The notes: a model not told the origin generated them from the letters alone. Shown: positions 42,436 through 51,944, numbered from the stretch's first letter. The stretch is 64,000 nucleotides of DNA from Boudabousia tangfeifanii (GCF_001856685.1 NZ_CP017812.1:744001-808000); one strand, 5' to 3'. Numbers and translations: made by a program.

Positions 42436-43875
42436 ATGGCAAAGCGTGTGGTAGGAGTCGATTCTTCAACCCAATCCTGTAAGGTTCTAGTAGTTGACGC
42501 CGAAAATGGAACAATTATCCGTAGCGCCAACGCTACCCATCCTAAGGGAACAGAAGTTGACCCCGCCGAGTGGCTTAAGGCTTTAGAAAAAAGTCTTGAG
42601 GCAGTGGGGGGAATTGATGACTGCCACGCGCTAGCTATTGGAGGCCAGCAGCATGGAATGGTTTGCCTAGATTATTCGGGTCAGGTAATCCGTCCAGCTC
42701 TGCTATGGAACGATACTCGGTCGGCCCAAGCCGCAAACGACCTTGTCAACGAACTAGGAGCAGGGGATGACCAAGCTGGTGCGGATGCTTTTGTCCAAGC
42801 TACTGGTTCCATCCCAGTGCCTTCATTTACGATAACTAAGTTACGCTGGCTAGCTGATAATGAACCAGAAAATGCTAAAAAGATTGCAGCAATCTGCCTG
42901 CCGCATGACTGGTTAACTTGGCAGTTACAGGGTGCAAAGTCCCTAGCAGATTTGGTTACTGACCGTTCCGATGCCTCGGGAACTGGTTACTTTGACTCGG
43001 CAACCAATGAGTATCGTTATGATCTTCTTGCTCTGGCTCTTAGAATCTCCGAGGACGAAGCTAAAAAGATTCAGTTGCCGAAGGTGTTAGGACCTAACGA
43101 CGAGGCGGGCAAAGTTTGTGATAAGTACACGCGCGCAGAAATCGTATTGGGCCCGGGGTGTGGTGATAATGCTGCAGCAGCACTTGGATTGGGCTTAGAG
43201 CCGCTGCAGGCAAGTATCTCATTAGGCACATCAGGAGTGATTTGTGCAGTTTTCGAGGAACCTTTGAATCGCCACGAAGGGCTGATGGCTGGATTTGCTG
43301 ATGCCACTGGAAACTGGCTAGCACTTACTTGTACCCTCAACTGTGCCCAAATCCTCGACTATACAAGAGAACTGCTACAAGTCGATTATCAGGAATTCGA
43401 CCGCTTAGTATCTCAAGCCGAGCTAGGCGCTAATGGTCTTGGATTAACTCCCTTTTATGCCGGTGAACGAACTCCGAATCTGCCAAGCGCGACAGCGAGT
43501 TGGTGGGGACTTAATACTGAAAATCGGAAGCCGGAAAACTATGCTCGGGCAGCACTCGAGAGTCTCGGATATTTGCTGCGCTACAGCCTTGAGGTAATGG
43601 CGAAAACTGGTAATCAAATTTCCTCGGCACTGCTAATCGGAGGTAGTGCTAAGTCAAAAGCATTACAAGAGATATTCCCGAACCTTTTGAACTGTCATTT
43701 GGATTTGCCCACTCCTGGAGAATACGTCGCTTTAGGAGCGGCAAAACAAGCAGCCTGGGTATTGACCAGTGAACTGCCTACCTGGAAGCTGGAAGTGGCA
43801 TCGTTAAATGCCCCAGCGAATGACGATATTTATCAAGAAAGCTATGGCCATTGGGTCAAGCAAGCAATCGGCTGA
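42436..43875 (+). CDS. xylB: Xylulokinase
   Basis: A 479-residue FGGY-family kinase that phosphorylates D-xylulose to xylulose-5-phosphate for the pentose phosphate pathway. The phosphate-1 loop is GVDSSTQSCKVLVVD, with IGGQQHGMVCLD, LLWNDTRS, SLGTSGVICAVF and the C-terminal LLIGGSAKSKALQEIFPNLL. Its position after xylA fixes the substrate. The rpiB gene at 31.3 kb supplies a later pathway step. Confidence 0.95.
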   Translation: MAKRVVGVDSSTQSCKVLVVDAENGTIIRSANATHPKGTEVDPAEWLKALEKSLEAVGGIDDCHALAIGGQQHGMVCLDYSGQVIRPALLWNDTRSAQAANDLVNELGAGDDQAGADAFVQATGSIPVPSFTITKLRWLADNEPENAKKIAAICLPHDWLTWQLQGAKSLADLVTDRSDASGTGYFDSATNEYRYDLLALALRISEDEAKKIQLPKVLGPNDEAGKVCDKYTRAEIVLGPGCGDNAAAALGLGLEPLQASISLGTSGVICAVFEEPLNRHEGLMAGFADATGNWLALTCTLNCAQILDYTRELLQVDYQEFDRLVSQAELGANGLGLTPFYAGERTPNLPSATASWWGLNTENRKPENYARAALESLGYLLRYSLEVMAKTGNQISSALLIGGSAKSKALQEIFPNLLNCHLDLPTPGEYVALGAAKQAAWVLTSELPTWKLEVASLNAPANDDIYQESYGHWVKQAIG

Positions 43876-43930
43876 AGTCTAAAGTGAGAATAAGCTGAGG
43901 CAACCTTTAGCATCGAACCACTCAGAAACA

Positions 43931-45106
43931 ATGCAAACATATACGTCTTTTAGCGATCCCTATGGGCACTGGTCGGCGAAGTGGGATACCCTACCCGAGG
44001 CAGTCCGAGCAAAAACTATCGCATTAAATATCGCTGATCTTGAGTTCATTACACCGCCCTCGGTTAGAGCGGCAGTGATTGGAGCCGCCGAACACGGCAG
44101 ATACGGGTATACCGAAATCTTTGATGATTTTCTGCAGGCGGCAGTCTCGTGGCAAACGAAGTGCCATGAATGGACCCCCATGGTTAGCCAAGCCGTATTT
44201 TTTCCAAGGATCATTCTGGCCGTAGGCACGATCGTTGCAAAACTACTGCCAACCCAACCCAAGCTAGTTACTTTAACCCCAGCTTATGATCCGATTCTCG
44301 AGGTTTTTCGTGAGAATGGTGCCAAAATTGAGTTTGTGCCGTTGGCCAATCAAGGCGACCGCTACGAAATCGATATGGGTCAATTGGCTATCACACTAGC
44401 TGATGCTGATGTTTTTCTGTTAACTAATCCGCATAATCCTACTGGCAAAGTTTTTTCCTCTAATGAACTTGCTGAACTCGGTAAGCTCATTGATAGTCAT
44501 CCGAACTTAATGGTCTTAAGTGATGATATCCACGCGGATTTTGTTTGGGATGAGCATAGGTACGAACCTTTAGCTCGCTATGCTCCTGCTAGTTGGGAGA
44601 GTGGTCGTCTTATTCAGTTCACTTCTCCTGGAAAAACGTTTGCGATGGCTGGAGCAGAGGCTGCCGTAGCATTTACTGGATCTGATGAGTTAAAAATTCG
44701 TTTGGAACATGCCAAGCGCCAGATGGGGATTCACAACCCAAACTACTTCGCCGTTCCTGCAGCTATCGCGGCTTGGGGGGAGGAAAGTGATTGGCTAACT
44801 CAAATTAAAGCGGCAGTTAGAAATAACCTTGACTATTCCCAAGAACGCCTAAATCAGATTCCAGGCTTTAAGGTATTACCTACAGAAGGAACCTTTTTGC
44901 AATGGGTTGATGGCACCGAAGCCGGTTTTAACATTGAGAAACAACAACAGGTCATGGAGCTTACCAATGTCCTATTCTCGATGGGTTTTGGATTCGGTAA
45001 CTTTGCGAATTTCTTCCGTTTGAATGCGGCGATTGAACCAAAGATTTATCGTGAGGCTATTGAACGACTTTTGATTGAAATTCCGCGTGTAATATCTGCT
45101 AAATAG
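43931..45106 (+). CDS. MalY/PatB family PLP-dependent cystathionine beta-lyase (C-S lyase)
   Basis: A 391-residue fold-type I PLP enzyme. TNPHNPTGKVF, LSDDIHADFVW and the PLP-lysine segment FTSPGKTFAMAGAEAA fit the MalY/PatB subfamily, which cleaves cystathionine or cysteine conjugates to release a thiol, pyruvate and ammonia. In E. coli MalY also regulates MalT; there is no evidence for that here. No ribosome-binding site is obvious; TAGCAT at 43908 could be a -10 box giving a very short leader. Confidence 0.88.
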   Translation: MQTYTSFSDPYGHWSAKWDTLPEAVRAKTIALNIADLEFITPPSVRAAVIGAAEHGRYGYTEIFDDFLQAAVSWQTKCHEWTPMVSQAVFFPRIILAVGTIVAKLLPTQPKLVTLTPAYDPILEVFRENGAKIEFVPLANQGDRYEIDMGQLAITLADADVFLLTNPHNPTGKVFSSNELAELGKLIDSHPNLMVLSDDIHADFVWDEHRYEPLARYAPASWESGRLIQFTSPGKTFAMAGAEAAVAFTGSDELKIRLEHAKRQMGIHNPNYFAVPAAIAAWGEESDWLTQIKAAVRNNLDYSQERLNQIPGFKVLPTEGTFLQWVDGTEAGFNIEKQQQVMELTNVLFSMGFGFGNFANFFRLNAAIEPKIYREAIERLLIEIPRVISAK

Positions 45107-45160
45107 TCTGATCAGCAGTAAAGTTATAGTTTGAAGTAGCCAAGTTTGCCAGGAGGCGCT

Positions 45161-46423
45161 ATGACCACCCGATTTACTGATTCCGCTGATCTATTGAAGT
45201 GTTCCTTCTGCGGAAAAAGTCAAAAGCAGGTGCGGAAGCTCATTGGTGGACCTGGGGTTTATATCTGCAATGAATGCGTTGAGCTTTGTAATGAAATCAT
45301 CGAAGAAGAGAAACGTCAGCTGCAAACTGGCTCTAATTTAACGCATCTGCCAAAGCCTCAGCAGATTTTTGACTTTCTTGACAGCTATGTAGTGGGACAG
45401 AACAAGGCAAAACGTGCCCTATCTATTGCGGTCTACAACCACTATAAGCGGGTGAATGCACGTGAGAATGGGGCTACCGAGGACGTTGAACTAACCAAGT
45501 CTAATATCCTTATGTTGGGCCCAACTGGGGTTGGTAAAACTCATTTAGCTCGCTCTTTAGCCAAGCTTTTGCAGGTACCTTTTGTCATCGTTGATGCCAC
45601 TGCCTTAACCGAGGCTGGATATGTGGGCGAAGACGTCGAGAACATCTTGCTCAAGTTGATTTCTGCAGCTGGGGGAGATATCGCGAAGGCGGAAAAAGGC
45701 ATTATTTATATCGATGAAATCGATAAGATCGCTAGAAAAGCTGAAAATGCTTCGATTACTCGTGACGTCTCGGGGGAGGGTGTGCAGCAAGCCCTACTTA
45801 AGATTATCGAGGGGACTGTAGCTTCGGTACCACCGCAGCCAGGTCGAAAGCATCCTCATCAAGAGTTCCTTGAGTTTGATACCTCAGGGGTATTGTTTAT
45901 TGCCTCAGGCGCTTTTGCTGGTTTGGACGAAATCGTGAAAGCGCGTCTGGGTAAGCGGGCTACCGGGTTTGGATCAGATTTGAAGAGCGATGCAGAGCAT
46001 GGTGACCTCTATGCCCAGGTGACAACCGAGGATCTTCACAAGTATGGCATGATCCCAGAATTTATTGGTCGTTTGCCTGTGATGACAACGGTTTCACAGT
46101 TGACTGAAGAAGACCTCTGTCATGTGCTTACCGAGCCGAAAAACGCCCTCGTTTCGCAATACCAGAGCTTATTTAAACTCGATGATGTGGATTTGGTCTT
46201 TACCGATGAGGCTGTGATGGCTATCGCCAGGGAGGCGGCTAGACGGAAAACTGGGGCACGTGCTTTGAGCTCGATCTTAGAGAATATTCTTGCCGATGCA
46301 ATGTTTGAGGTACCTTCCTTGCCGTTAGTTAAAACGGTGACGATTACAAAAGAAGTGGTCGAGGACGGTGCCCGCCCAGTATTTGATAATACGGTAAACC
46401 AGCGCGATCAAAAGAGTGCCTAA
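45161..46423 (+). CDS. clpX: ATP-dependent Clp protease ATP-binding subunit ClpX
   Basis: A protein of about 420 residues and an AAA+ unfoldase. The N-terminal zinc-binding domain has four cysteines (KCSFCGK...[10 protein letters not shown]), followed by Walker [12 protein letters not shown], Walker [11 protein letters not shown], the sensor region and the ClpP-binding IGF-like loop (TGFGSD). AGGAGG lies just upstream of the ATG. It feeds unfolded substrates to ClpP1P2. xylA, xylB and the C-S lyase separate it from clpP2. Chorismate mutase follows immediately. Confidence 0.96.
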   Translation: MTTRFTDSADLLKCSFCGKSQKQVRKLIGGPGVYICNECVELCNEIIEEEKRQLQTGSNLTHLPKPQQIFDFLDSYVVGQNKAKRALSIAVYNHYKRVNARENGATEDVELTKSNILMLGPTGVGKTHLARSLAKLLQVPFVIVDATALTEAGYVGEDVENILLKLISAAGGDIAKAEKGIIYIDEIDKIARKAENASITRDVSGEGVQQALLKIIEGTVASVPPQPGRKHPHQEFLEFDTSGVLFIASGAFAGLDEIVKARLGKRATGFGSDLKSDAEHGDLYAQVTTEDLHKYGMIPEFIGRLPVMTTVSQLTEEDLCHVLTEPKNALVSQYQSLFKLDDVDLVFTDEAVMAIAREAARRKTGARALSSILENILADAMFEVPSLPLVKTVTITKEVVEDGARPVFDNTVNQRDQKSA

Positions 46424-46424
46424 T

Positions 46425-46709
46425 ATGAGTCAAGAATTACCACAAGAACTGCTCTCTGCTCGTCAAACAATTGACAATCTAGATGCGGCGTTAGTGCATC
46501 TTTTAGCGGAGCGTTTTCGTTGCACCAAAAATGTCGGACAGATTAAGGCGCAGTATGATTTACCTCCTTCTGATCCTAGCCGGGAAGAAGTCCAGATTAA
46601 ACGCTTGCGTAAACTAGCACAAGAGTCTGGACTGGATCCCGAGTTTGCAGAAAAGTTCCTGACTTTGATTATCTCTGAGGTCATCAGGCATCACGAATCT
46701 TTACGATAG
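46425..46709 (+). CDS. Chorismate mutase (AroQ class)
   Basis: A 94-residue all-helical chorismate mutase that converts chorismate to prephenate for Phe and Tyr synthesis. Helix 1 (LLSARQTIDNLDAALVHLLAERFRCTKNVGQIKA) holds the active-site Arg and Lys; RREEVQIKR-like SREEVQIKRLRKLA is helix 2. No signal peptide, so it is the cytoplasmic type. The ATG starts one base after the clpX stop, so translation is probably coupled. Confidence 0.88.
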   Translation: MSQELPQELLSARQTIDNLDAALVHLLAERFRCTKNVGQIKAQYDLPPSDPSREEVQIKRLRKLAQESGLDPEFAEKFLTLIISEVIRHHESLR

Positions 46710-46727
46710 TTTCAAAGGAGAAAAATC

Positions 46728-47672
46728 GTGAATAGTAATCCGTTGGGCACCGCCCTCGTTTTGGGGGAGGCGCTTGTTGACATTGTGATCGATCAAGCGC
46801 AAACACGTGAGATCCCGGGTGGGTCTCCGGCAAATGTGGCTTTGGGCTTAGGACGATTGGGGCGGCAAGTCAGGTTAGCTACTTGGCTGGGGCAAGATCA
46901 ACGCGGTGAATTGATTCAAGAGCATTTGGCCAAATCAAACGTGGTGATAACTCCTGAGTCGTTTGGGGCGGAACATACTTCCACGGCTCGTGCACTTTTA
47001 GATGAGCAGGGCGCAGCTACTTACGAGTTTGATTTCACCTGGGAGGCTTCCCCGGCTTTACTTTTGGATACAGATATCTTGGTGCATACTGGCTCCTTGG
47101 GAGCGTTTATCGAACCTGGCTGCCAAGGAGTATTGGATACTCTGGTCGCAGCTAACGATCAAGCTACTCTAAGCTATGATCCGAACGCAAGGCCAACGCT
47201 GATGGGGGATGCAAAAACCGCAGCTGCTAAGATCATGCCTTTTGTTGAGGTAGCGGATGTGGTCAAGCTTTCTGATGAGGATGCAGCTTTTTTCTCGAAT
47301 AAAGATGAAATGTCTCTAGCTCAAATCGATCAGCTAGCTGAAGACTGGCTGGGGCGTGGAGTAGAACTTTTAGTTGTTACTGCAGGTAATGCCGGATCAG
47401 TTGCGTACACCGCCTCGGGTATGCGATTTGCCCAATCAGCGCCTAAGGGAGAGGTAGTTGATACCGTAGGTGCTGGAGACTCGTTTATGGGTGGTTTGCT
47501 CGATGCATTGTGGCATATGCATTTACTTGGTAAGACTGAAGGCAACAAGTTAGCTCATATGAGTGAACGAGAACTACAAAAAGCAATGGAATGGGCGGCA
47601 AAAGTAGCTGCAGTTACGGTCTCCCGTCAAGGTGCTAATCCACCAACTAAAGCTGAGTTAGTATTTTCGTAG
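46728..47672 (+). CDS. PfkB family carbohydrate kinase, probable fructokinase
   Basis: A 314-residue ribokinase-fold kinase. PfkB signature 1 is PGGSPANVALGLGRLGRQV, and signature 2 with the catalytic Asp is DTVGAGDSFMGGLLDAL. The N-terminal LGEALVDIV is typical of fructokinases; other sugars cannot be excluded. GTG start with AAAGGAG six bases upstream. Together with XylB and MalQ it suggests use of several plant- or host-derived sugars. Confidence 0.88.
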   Translation: MNSNPLGTALVLGEALVDIVIDQAQTREIPGGSPANVALGLGRLGRQVRLATWLGQDQRGELIQEHLAKSNVVITPESFGAEHTSTARALLDEQGAATYEFDFTWEASPALLLDTDILVHTGSLGAFIEPGCQGVLDTLVAANDQATLSYDPNARPTLMGDAKTAAAKIMPFVEVADVVKLSDEDAAFFSNKDEMSLAQIDQLAEDWLGRGVELLVVTAGNAGSVAYTASGMRFAQSAPKGEVVDTVGAGDSFMGGLLDALWHMHLLGKTEGNKLAHMSERELQKAMEWAAKVAAVTVSRQGANPPTKAELVFS

Positions 47673-47789
47673 TCTTTGGAAAGAACTTCCCTAAAGGGAA
47701 AATGATGCTAAATGTCCATTCTCCCACTATTTTGTGACAAAGCACTTGTTTTCTCGGAACCGTTTAATATCCGGCGTAAAATGAAGGCT

Positions 47790-49070
47790 ATGTATAAAAA
47801 CTCTCTAAAACAAGCTGAAGATTTCGCCGAGTTCGTTCGTCTCTCGCCCTCTTCGTTTCATGCAGTTAAAACCGTTTCTGAACGTTTACTTGCTGCTGGT
47901 TGGACCCAACAATTCGAGGATGAGGACTGGCAGGCAACCCCGGGGGGACATTTTGTAGTTCGGGACGGGGCGATTATTGCTTTTATGATTCCAGAGTCTG
48001 TTTCGCCCTTGACTCCATATCGTATTATTGGTGGCCACACGGATTCTCCTGCATTTAAGGTTAAGCCAAATCCGCAAAGCAAGACTGGTGATGGGTTTAC
48101 TCAGATCGGGGTTGAAGTATACGGCGGACCTTTGCTCAATTCATGGCTTGATCGTGACCTAGCCGTTGCCGGTCGGCTAACCACGAAATCCGGCCAGATT
48201 AAGCTGGTTCGTACTGATGCGATTCTTAGGATTCCACAGCTCGCGGTTCATCTAGATCGTGCGGTGAATAATGATGGCCTGAAGCTTGGAAAACAGCAGC
48301 ATCTGCACCCTGTGATGGGTGTTGACAGCGAGGCAGATTTCCTTGATTTGGTCGCTAAGGCCGCGGGGCTCTCGTCAGGGGAAGAAATTGATTCTTATGA
48401 GCTCTACACCATTGATGCGCAGGGACCGGATTTGATCGGTGCGGATGCTAATCTCTTCGCGTCTCCTCGACTAGATAACCTGGTTACGGTGCACTCTGCG
48501 CTAGCTCCGCTACTCGCCCTCGATAGCAGCATTAACGAGATTGCAGTTTATGCGATGTTTGATAATGAAGAGGTAGGGTCTCAGTCTCGAGCAGGTGCTG
48601 GAGGCTCCCTGCTAAACGATGTCATCACCCGTACTTCACTTGCGCTTGGCGCCACGATGGATCAGATATTCCAAGCTAAGTCCAAGACGATCTTTGTTTC
48701 TTGCGATGTGGGGCATTCCGTTCATCCGAACTACGCTGATCGTCATGATCCAGATACTCGTCCGATTATGGGGCGTGGTCCTATGGTTAAGCACAATGCG
48801 CAGCTACGTTACATTAGCCATTCTCCCGAAATTCAAGTTTGGCATGAAGCCTGTCGTCTAGCTGAAGTTAAGTGTCAGGACTTTGTTTCCAACAATGATC
48901 AACCTTGTGGTTCCACAATCGGCCCGATCTCGATTGGATCGGTTGGGGTACCAACCGTTGATGTCGGAATTCCGATCCTAAGTATGCACTCTGCTAGGGA
49001 ACTTTGCCACATAGATGATTGCTTTGCTTTAAGTAAAGTATTCCTTGAGTTCTGGCGGATGAGTCGCTAA
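47790..49070 (+). CDS. M18 family aminopeptidase
   Basis: A protein of about 426 residues and a dodecameric zinc aminopeptidase that removes acidic or other N-terminal residues from peptides. Metal ligands are in GGHTDSPAFKVKP, DNLVT, FDNEEVGSQSRAG and the C-terminal STIGPISIG...HSARE. Of several in-frame starts, ATG 47790 best matches family N-termini (MYKNSLKQAEDFAEFVRLSPSSFHAV) and has TAAAAT seven bases upstream, hinting at a leaderless message; ATG 47781 is an alternative. It would finish digestion of imported peptides. Confidence 0.92.
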   Translation: MYKNSLKQAEDFAEFVRLSPSSFHAVKTVSERLLAAGWTQQFEDEDWQATPGGHFVVRDGAIIAFMIPESVSPLTPYRIIGGHTDSPAFKVKPNPQSKTGDGFTQIGVEVYGGPLLNSWLDRDLAVAGRLTTKSGQIKLVRTDAILRIPQLAVHLDRAVNNDGLKLGKQQHLHPVMGVDSEADFLDLVAKAAGLSSGEEIDSYELYTIDAQGPDLIGADANLFASPRLDNLVTVHSALAPLLALDSSINEIAVYAMFDNEEVGSQSRAGAGGSLLNDVITRTSLALGATMDQIFQAKSKTIFVSCDVGHSVHPNYADRHDPDTRPIMGRGPMVKHNAQLRYISHSPEIQVWHEACRLAEVKCQDFVSNNDQPCGSTIGPISIGSVGVPTVDVGIPILSMHSARELCHIDDCFALSKVFLEFWRMSR

Positions 49071-49083
49071 CTCTAATAAGTTT

Positions 49084-49131
49084 AGATGGTTGTGGGCGGG
49101 ACAGTTATTACTGTCCCGCCCACAACCATCT
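49084..49131. terminator. Bidirectional terminator between the M18 gene and the mutarotase gene
   Basis: A perfect 22-bp stem (49084-49105 with 49110-49131), four-base loop, between convergent genes. Confidence 0.88.
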
Positions 49132-49141
49132 CTAGCTACTA

Positions 49142-49987
49142 TTAGAGGTAGATAGGATTGAGAGATTCTACCTGGACTTGCAGGTCAAGAGTAAAGCTTT
49201 CGCCTGGCTTAATAACGACTGCATTATCGTAAATACAGGCAGTTTCAAGACAGAAGAATCGTTTCCAATCGTCGTCTTGTAGGTCTGCCATCTCTTTCGC
49301 CCCTTCAGGACCGGGGTTCCAAACAATGGCATTTGAGGCATTCTCTGAGTGGGTTCGAATTACGCGGTTGTTTACTCGATCGACGATCGTAGCATTTGGG
49401 GGAGTAAAGAAGACGCGATCGATCTCAGCGGCAGATTCCAATTCGCCTTCTTGGCGGAAGAAAGCTGGAGAAATAAAGGGATCCTTAGCAGAGGCTCCAT
49501 TAAAACCCAGGATCCGGGTATTCTCGGTGTCACCTACGTGGAAATAGGTATGGAAAGCAAGTTCGCAGTCGAATTCTTCGGTATCTAAGTTTTCTACGAC
49601 GAGGGCGACGGAGAGAGCCTTACCGGTTTTTACTTCAAAACGAGCACGGAACTTGTAGGGGAAATTCTCATTGTCGAGAGGACCGTTGAGTTCCCAAGTT
49701 GCGGTGGTTTCACCATCTTTAGAAGAAGGACCTGAAACCAGCTGCCAGTTTTCGAAGCGGACGAAACCATGTCGTGGGGTCAAACCTGGTTTTCTACCAG
49801 CGTTAAACCAAGGAAATACAATCGGGATGCCACCTCGAATGCCGGTGCCGACTTCATATTTTGAAGCGGTTGAGGTCCAAATTACTGGAGGTTGCTCTTT
49901 TGGAGTCCAAGTCGCAAGATGTGCGCCTTGTTCGTAGACTTCCGCGGTGGAGAAATCGGAAGATAGTGTAGTTTTTTCAAGCGTCAT
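49142..49987 (-). CDS. Aldose-1-epimerase-like protein, probable D-hexose-6-phosphate mutarotase
   Basis: A 281-residue galactose-mutarotase-fold protein of the YeaD group, expected to interconvert alpha and beta anomers of glucose-6-phosphate. The phosphate-binding arginine region GIRGGIPIVFPWF, the catalytic His segment TPRHGFVRFENW and the later FHTYFHVGDTENTRILGF are typical. The ATG has no strong upstream site. It is monocistronic and upstream of the MetPS terminator on the same strand. Confidence 0.88.
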   Translation of the reverse strand: MTLEKTTLSSDFSTAEVYEQGAHLATWTPKEQPPVIWTSTASKYEVGTGIRGGIPIVFPWFNAGRKPGLTPRHGFVRFENWQLVSGPSSKDGETTATWELNGPLDNENFPYKFRARFEVKTGKALSVALVVENLDTEEFDCELAFHTYFHVGDTENTRILGFNGASAKDPFISPAFFRQEGELESAAEIDRVFFTPPNATIVDRVNNRVIRTHSENASNAIVWNPGPEGAKEMADLQDDDWKRFFCLETACIYDNAVVIKPGESFTLDLQVQVESLNPIYL

Positions 49988-50007
49988 TTTTCAATGCTAG
50001 CATGTAA

Positions 50008-50074
50008 AACAATAATCCGTGTCCAAATATCTTTTCAGGAACAAGCCTAAAGGTATTGGACACGGATTATTGTT
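50008..50074 (-). terminator. Terminator of the metPS operon
   Basis: Perfect 19-bp arms (50008-50026 with 50056-50074) enclose a 29-base loop that can fold further. It begins nine bases past the metS-like stop. Confidence 0.7.
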
Positions 50075-50082
50075 CAGTTTGC

Positions 50083-50241
50083 CTAGTTATCTAGGACGTT
50101 TGGTTTCTTTTTAGCTTCAAGTTCGCCAAGTGCACCAGCGGTCTCATCCGAGTGCGTTGCCATTAGAGCTGCACCGAAGCCAAGTCCACCCCAAACGATT
50201 AGTAGGTAAACTACCATCATTACGATTGCGTCAGTAGTCAT
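50083..50241 (-). CDS. metS: Methionine/alanine importer small subunit (MetS-like)
   Basis: A 52-residue ORF: MTTDAIVMMVVYLLIVWGGL, a further Gly/Ala stretch, then a charged tail ending PNVLDN. The single hydrophobic helix with the WGGL motif matches the small subunit of MetPS-type importers described in Corynebacterium glutamicum, where it is needed for transport. AAAGGAAAGAG lies just upstream of the ATG, and the metP stop is 11 bases before it. The gene is easily missed because of its size. Confidence 0.9.
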   Translation of the reverse strand: MTTDAIVMMVVYLLIVWGGLGFGAALMATHSDETAGALGELEAKKKPNVLDN

Positions 50242-50252
50242 TTCTCTTTCCT

Positions 50253-51809
50253 TTACTTAGAAGTTGCTGCTAGTTGAGCTCGGACTGCTTTAGCCGAGAG
50301 GTCAAAGCCCTTCGGAACATCGAAGCTGACGTTGCCGTGCCATTTGCTGAGCCCTAGCGCGATTGCACCAACATACATGACTGCGGTTAGTCCCCAACCA
50401 TAGACACCAAGTTGAGCTTGAGTGTAGTCTCCGTATGGTGAAGCCAAGAGCTCTTTCATGTTGCCCCAGAAGGTGATTGCCAAAATGACTGGTGTAAGAA
50501 CACCGACGGAAAGCTTCCACCAGTACTTGGTTGGAAGAGTAGAGATCGCGTCTAAGTGATCTTCAAGGACAGAGAACATGCCCTTGCCCCAACCAACGAC
50601 GACGAGGGTGACAACGGCAATGAAGACGATGCCGGTAACGTTGATGAACTTGTCCATGATGTCTAGCGCTGGCAAACCTGAGGTGGTTGGTAGTAGAACT
50701 ACGGAGATTACTGCAGCGAGACCACCAACGAGCACAACTGCCTTGCGGCGGGAGAGCGCAAACTTATCCATGCAAGCACTGATTGGTACTTCGATGATGG
50801 AGAACATCGAGGTGAAACCGGCTAGGAAGAGAGAACCAAAGAAGAGTACGCCGAATAGTGGACCGCCAGGCATCTGCGAGATGATTTGTGGGAAAGCAAT
50901 GAAGGCCAAACCGATACCATTGGTAACGACATCTGCAATTGGCTTGCCGCTCTGGGCAGACATGAAGCCGAGTGCTGCGAAAACACCGATACCGGCGAGA
51001 ACTTCGAAGGACGAGTTCGCAAAGGCTACGGTCCAAGCAGTGGTGGTCACGTCAGAGCGACGCTTTAGGTAGGAAGCTTGGGTTAGCATAATGCCGAAGC
51101 CGACTGCCAAGGAGTAGAAGATCTGGCCGTAACCAGCCATCCAGACACTAGGCTCGAATAGAGCATCCCAGTTTGGGGTAAATAGTGCGTTTAGACCATC
51201 TGCTGCACCTTTAAGGGTGAGCGCACGAATAGTGATGAGGATGAAGAGAACGATGAGGGTTGGTACGGCAAACTTGGAGACACGACCAACGCCCTTTTCG
51301 ACACCCAGTGACATTACTGCGAGTAGTGCAACCCAGATCAAGACCAGTACTGCAGTCAATGCTAATAGGTAGTTACCTGAGTAAACCGAGGCGCCGTCCA
51401 TCTTTAGGAAGTTTTCGAAGAAGAACGCATTAGGATCGTCGCCCCACGCGAGGGTGAAGGAATAGTAAGTGTAGAACGCCGACCAGGCGAGAATCGCCAT
51501 GTAGTAGACCGCGATGAAGAAAGTAATTAAAGTCTGAACCCAACCGATAGGTTCTGCCCAACGGGCGATGCGGGCAAACGCTAATGGGGGAGCAGCGCGG
51601 AAACGGTGACCAATGGCGTAGTCGAAGAACAACATTGCAACGCCACCGGTCAAGAGAGCGATCACGTATGGGATCAAGAATGATCCGCCACCGTTTTCAT
51701 AGGCGATGTAAGGAAAACGCCAGATATTACCCAAGCCGATTGCTGATCCAATTGCTGCAGCTAAGAACATTGGTCGCGAGGACCATGTTTCGCGTTCGTT
51801 GGAAGCCAT
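50253..51809 (-). CDS. metP: Neurotransmitter:sodium symporter family amino-acid transporter (MetP-like)
   Basis: A 518-residue LeuT-fold transporter with 11 or 12 membrane helices. The N-terminal NSS signature is WSSRPMFLAAAIGSAIGLGNIWRFPYIAYENGGGSF. Paired with the MetS-like small subunit it matches MetPS, a sodium-coupled methionine and alanine importer; the substrate here is inferred from that pairing. A leader of about 135 bases carries a short ORF and an intrinsic terminator, so expression is probably controlled by attenuation. Confidence 0.9.
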   Translation of the reverse strand: MASNERETWSSRPMFLAAAIGSAIGLGNIWRFPYIAYENGGGSFLIPYVIALLTGGVAMLFFDYAIGHRFRAAPPLAFARIARWAEPIGWVQTLITFFIAVYYMAILAWSAFYTYYSFTLAWGDDPNAFFFENFLKMDGASVYSGNYLLALTAVLVLIWVALLAVMSLGVEKGVGRVSKFAVPTLIVLFILITIRALTLKGAADGLNALFTPNWDALFEPSVWMAGYGQIFYSLAVGFGIMLTQASYLKRRSDVTTTAWTVAFANSSFEVLAGIGVFAALGFMSAQSGKPIADVVTNGIGLAFIAFPQIISQMPGGPLFGVLFFGSLFLAGFTSMFSIIEVPISACMDKFALSRRKAVVLVGGLAAVISVVLLPTTSGLPALDIMDKFINVTGIVFIAVVTLVVVGWGKGMFSVLEDHLDAISTLPTKYWWKLSVGVLTPVILAITFWGNMKELLASPYGDYTQAQLGVYGWGLTAVMYVGAIALGLSKWHGNVSFDVPKGFDLSAKAVRAQLAATSK

Positions 51810-51838
51810 ATTAATACTTTCGTGTTGATTTCGGACAG

Positions 51839-51869
51839 AAAAAAATCCCGATTCATTTTGATATCGGGA
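51839..51869 (-). terminator. Intrinsic terminator inside the metP leader (putative attenuator)
   Basis: On the minus strand TCCCGAT/ATCGGGA (7 bp, ten-base loop) is followed by seven T residues, about 30 bases before the metP ATG and downstream of the -10 box at 51951. A terminator between promoter and gene implies conditional read-through. Confidence 0.75.
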
Positions 51870-51917
51870 GGGTACGCAGGTCAGCGGGTTCGAGGCTTGC
51901 TAGCCTGCGTACCCGCT
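51870..51917 (-). promoter_or_regulatory. Alternative hairpins in the metP leader
   Basis: Two mutually exclusive folds are visible. Fold A pairs AGCGGGT (51917-51911) with ACCCGCT (51889-51883), with AGGCT/AGCCT inside. Fold B pairs GGGTACGCAGG (51914-51904) with CCTGCGTACCC (51880-51870), perfect over 11 bp and abutting the terminator. The shared 5' segment is part of the short ORF, so a translating ribosome would control which fold forms. Confidence 0.6.
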
Positions 51918-51944
51918 AATAATTAATAATGATGCGTAAGTCAT
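51900..51944 (-). CDS. Putative leaderless leader peptide of metP
   Basis: A 14-codon ORF, MTYASLLIISGYAG, starts exactly six bases after TATACT and ends with TAG inside the alternative hairpins. Four neighbouring codons, TTA TTA ATT ATT (Leu-Leu-Ile-Ile), lie just before the first hairpin, where a slow ribosome would stall. No ribosome-binding site exists, in line with leaderless translation. Without comparative data this remains a candidate; the alternative is a small untranslated RNA. Confidence 0.5.
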   Translation of the reverse strand: MTYASLLIISGYAG

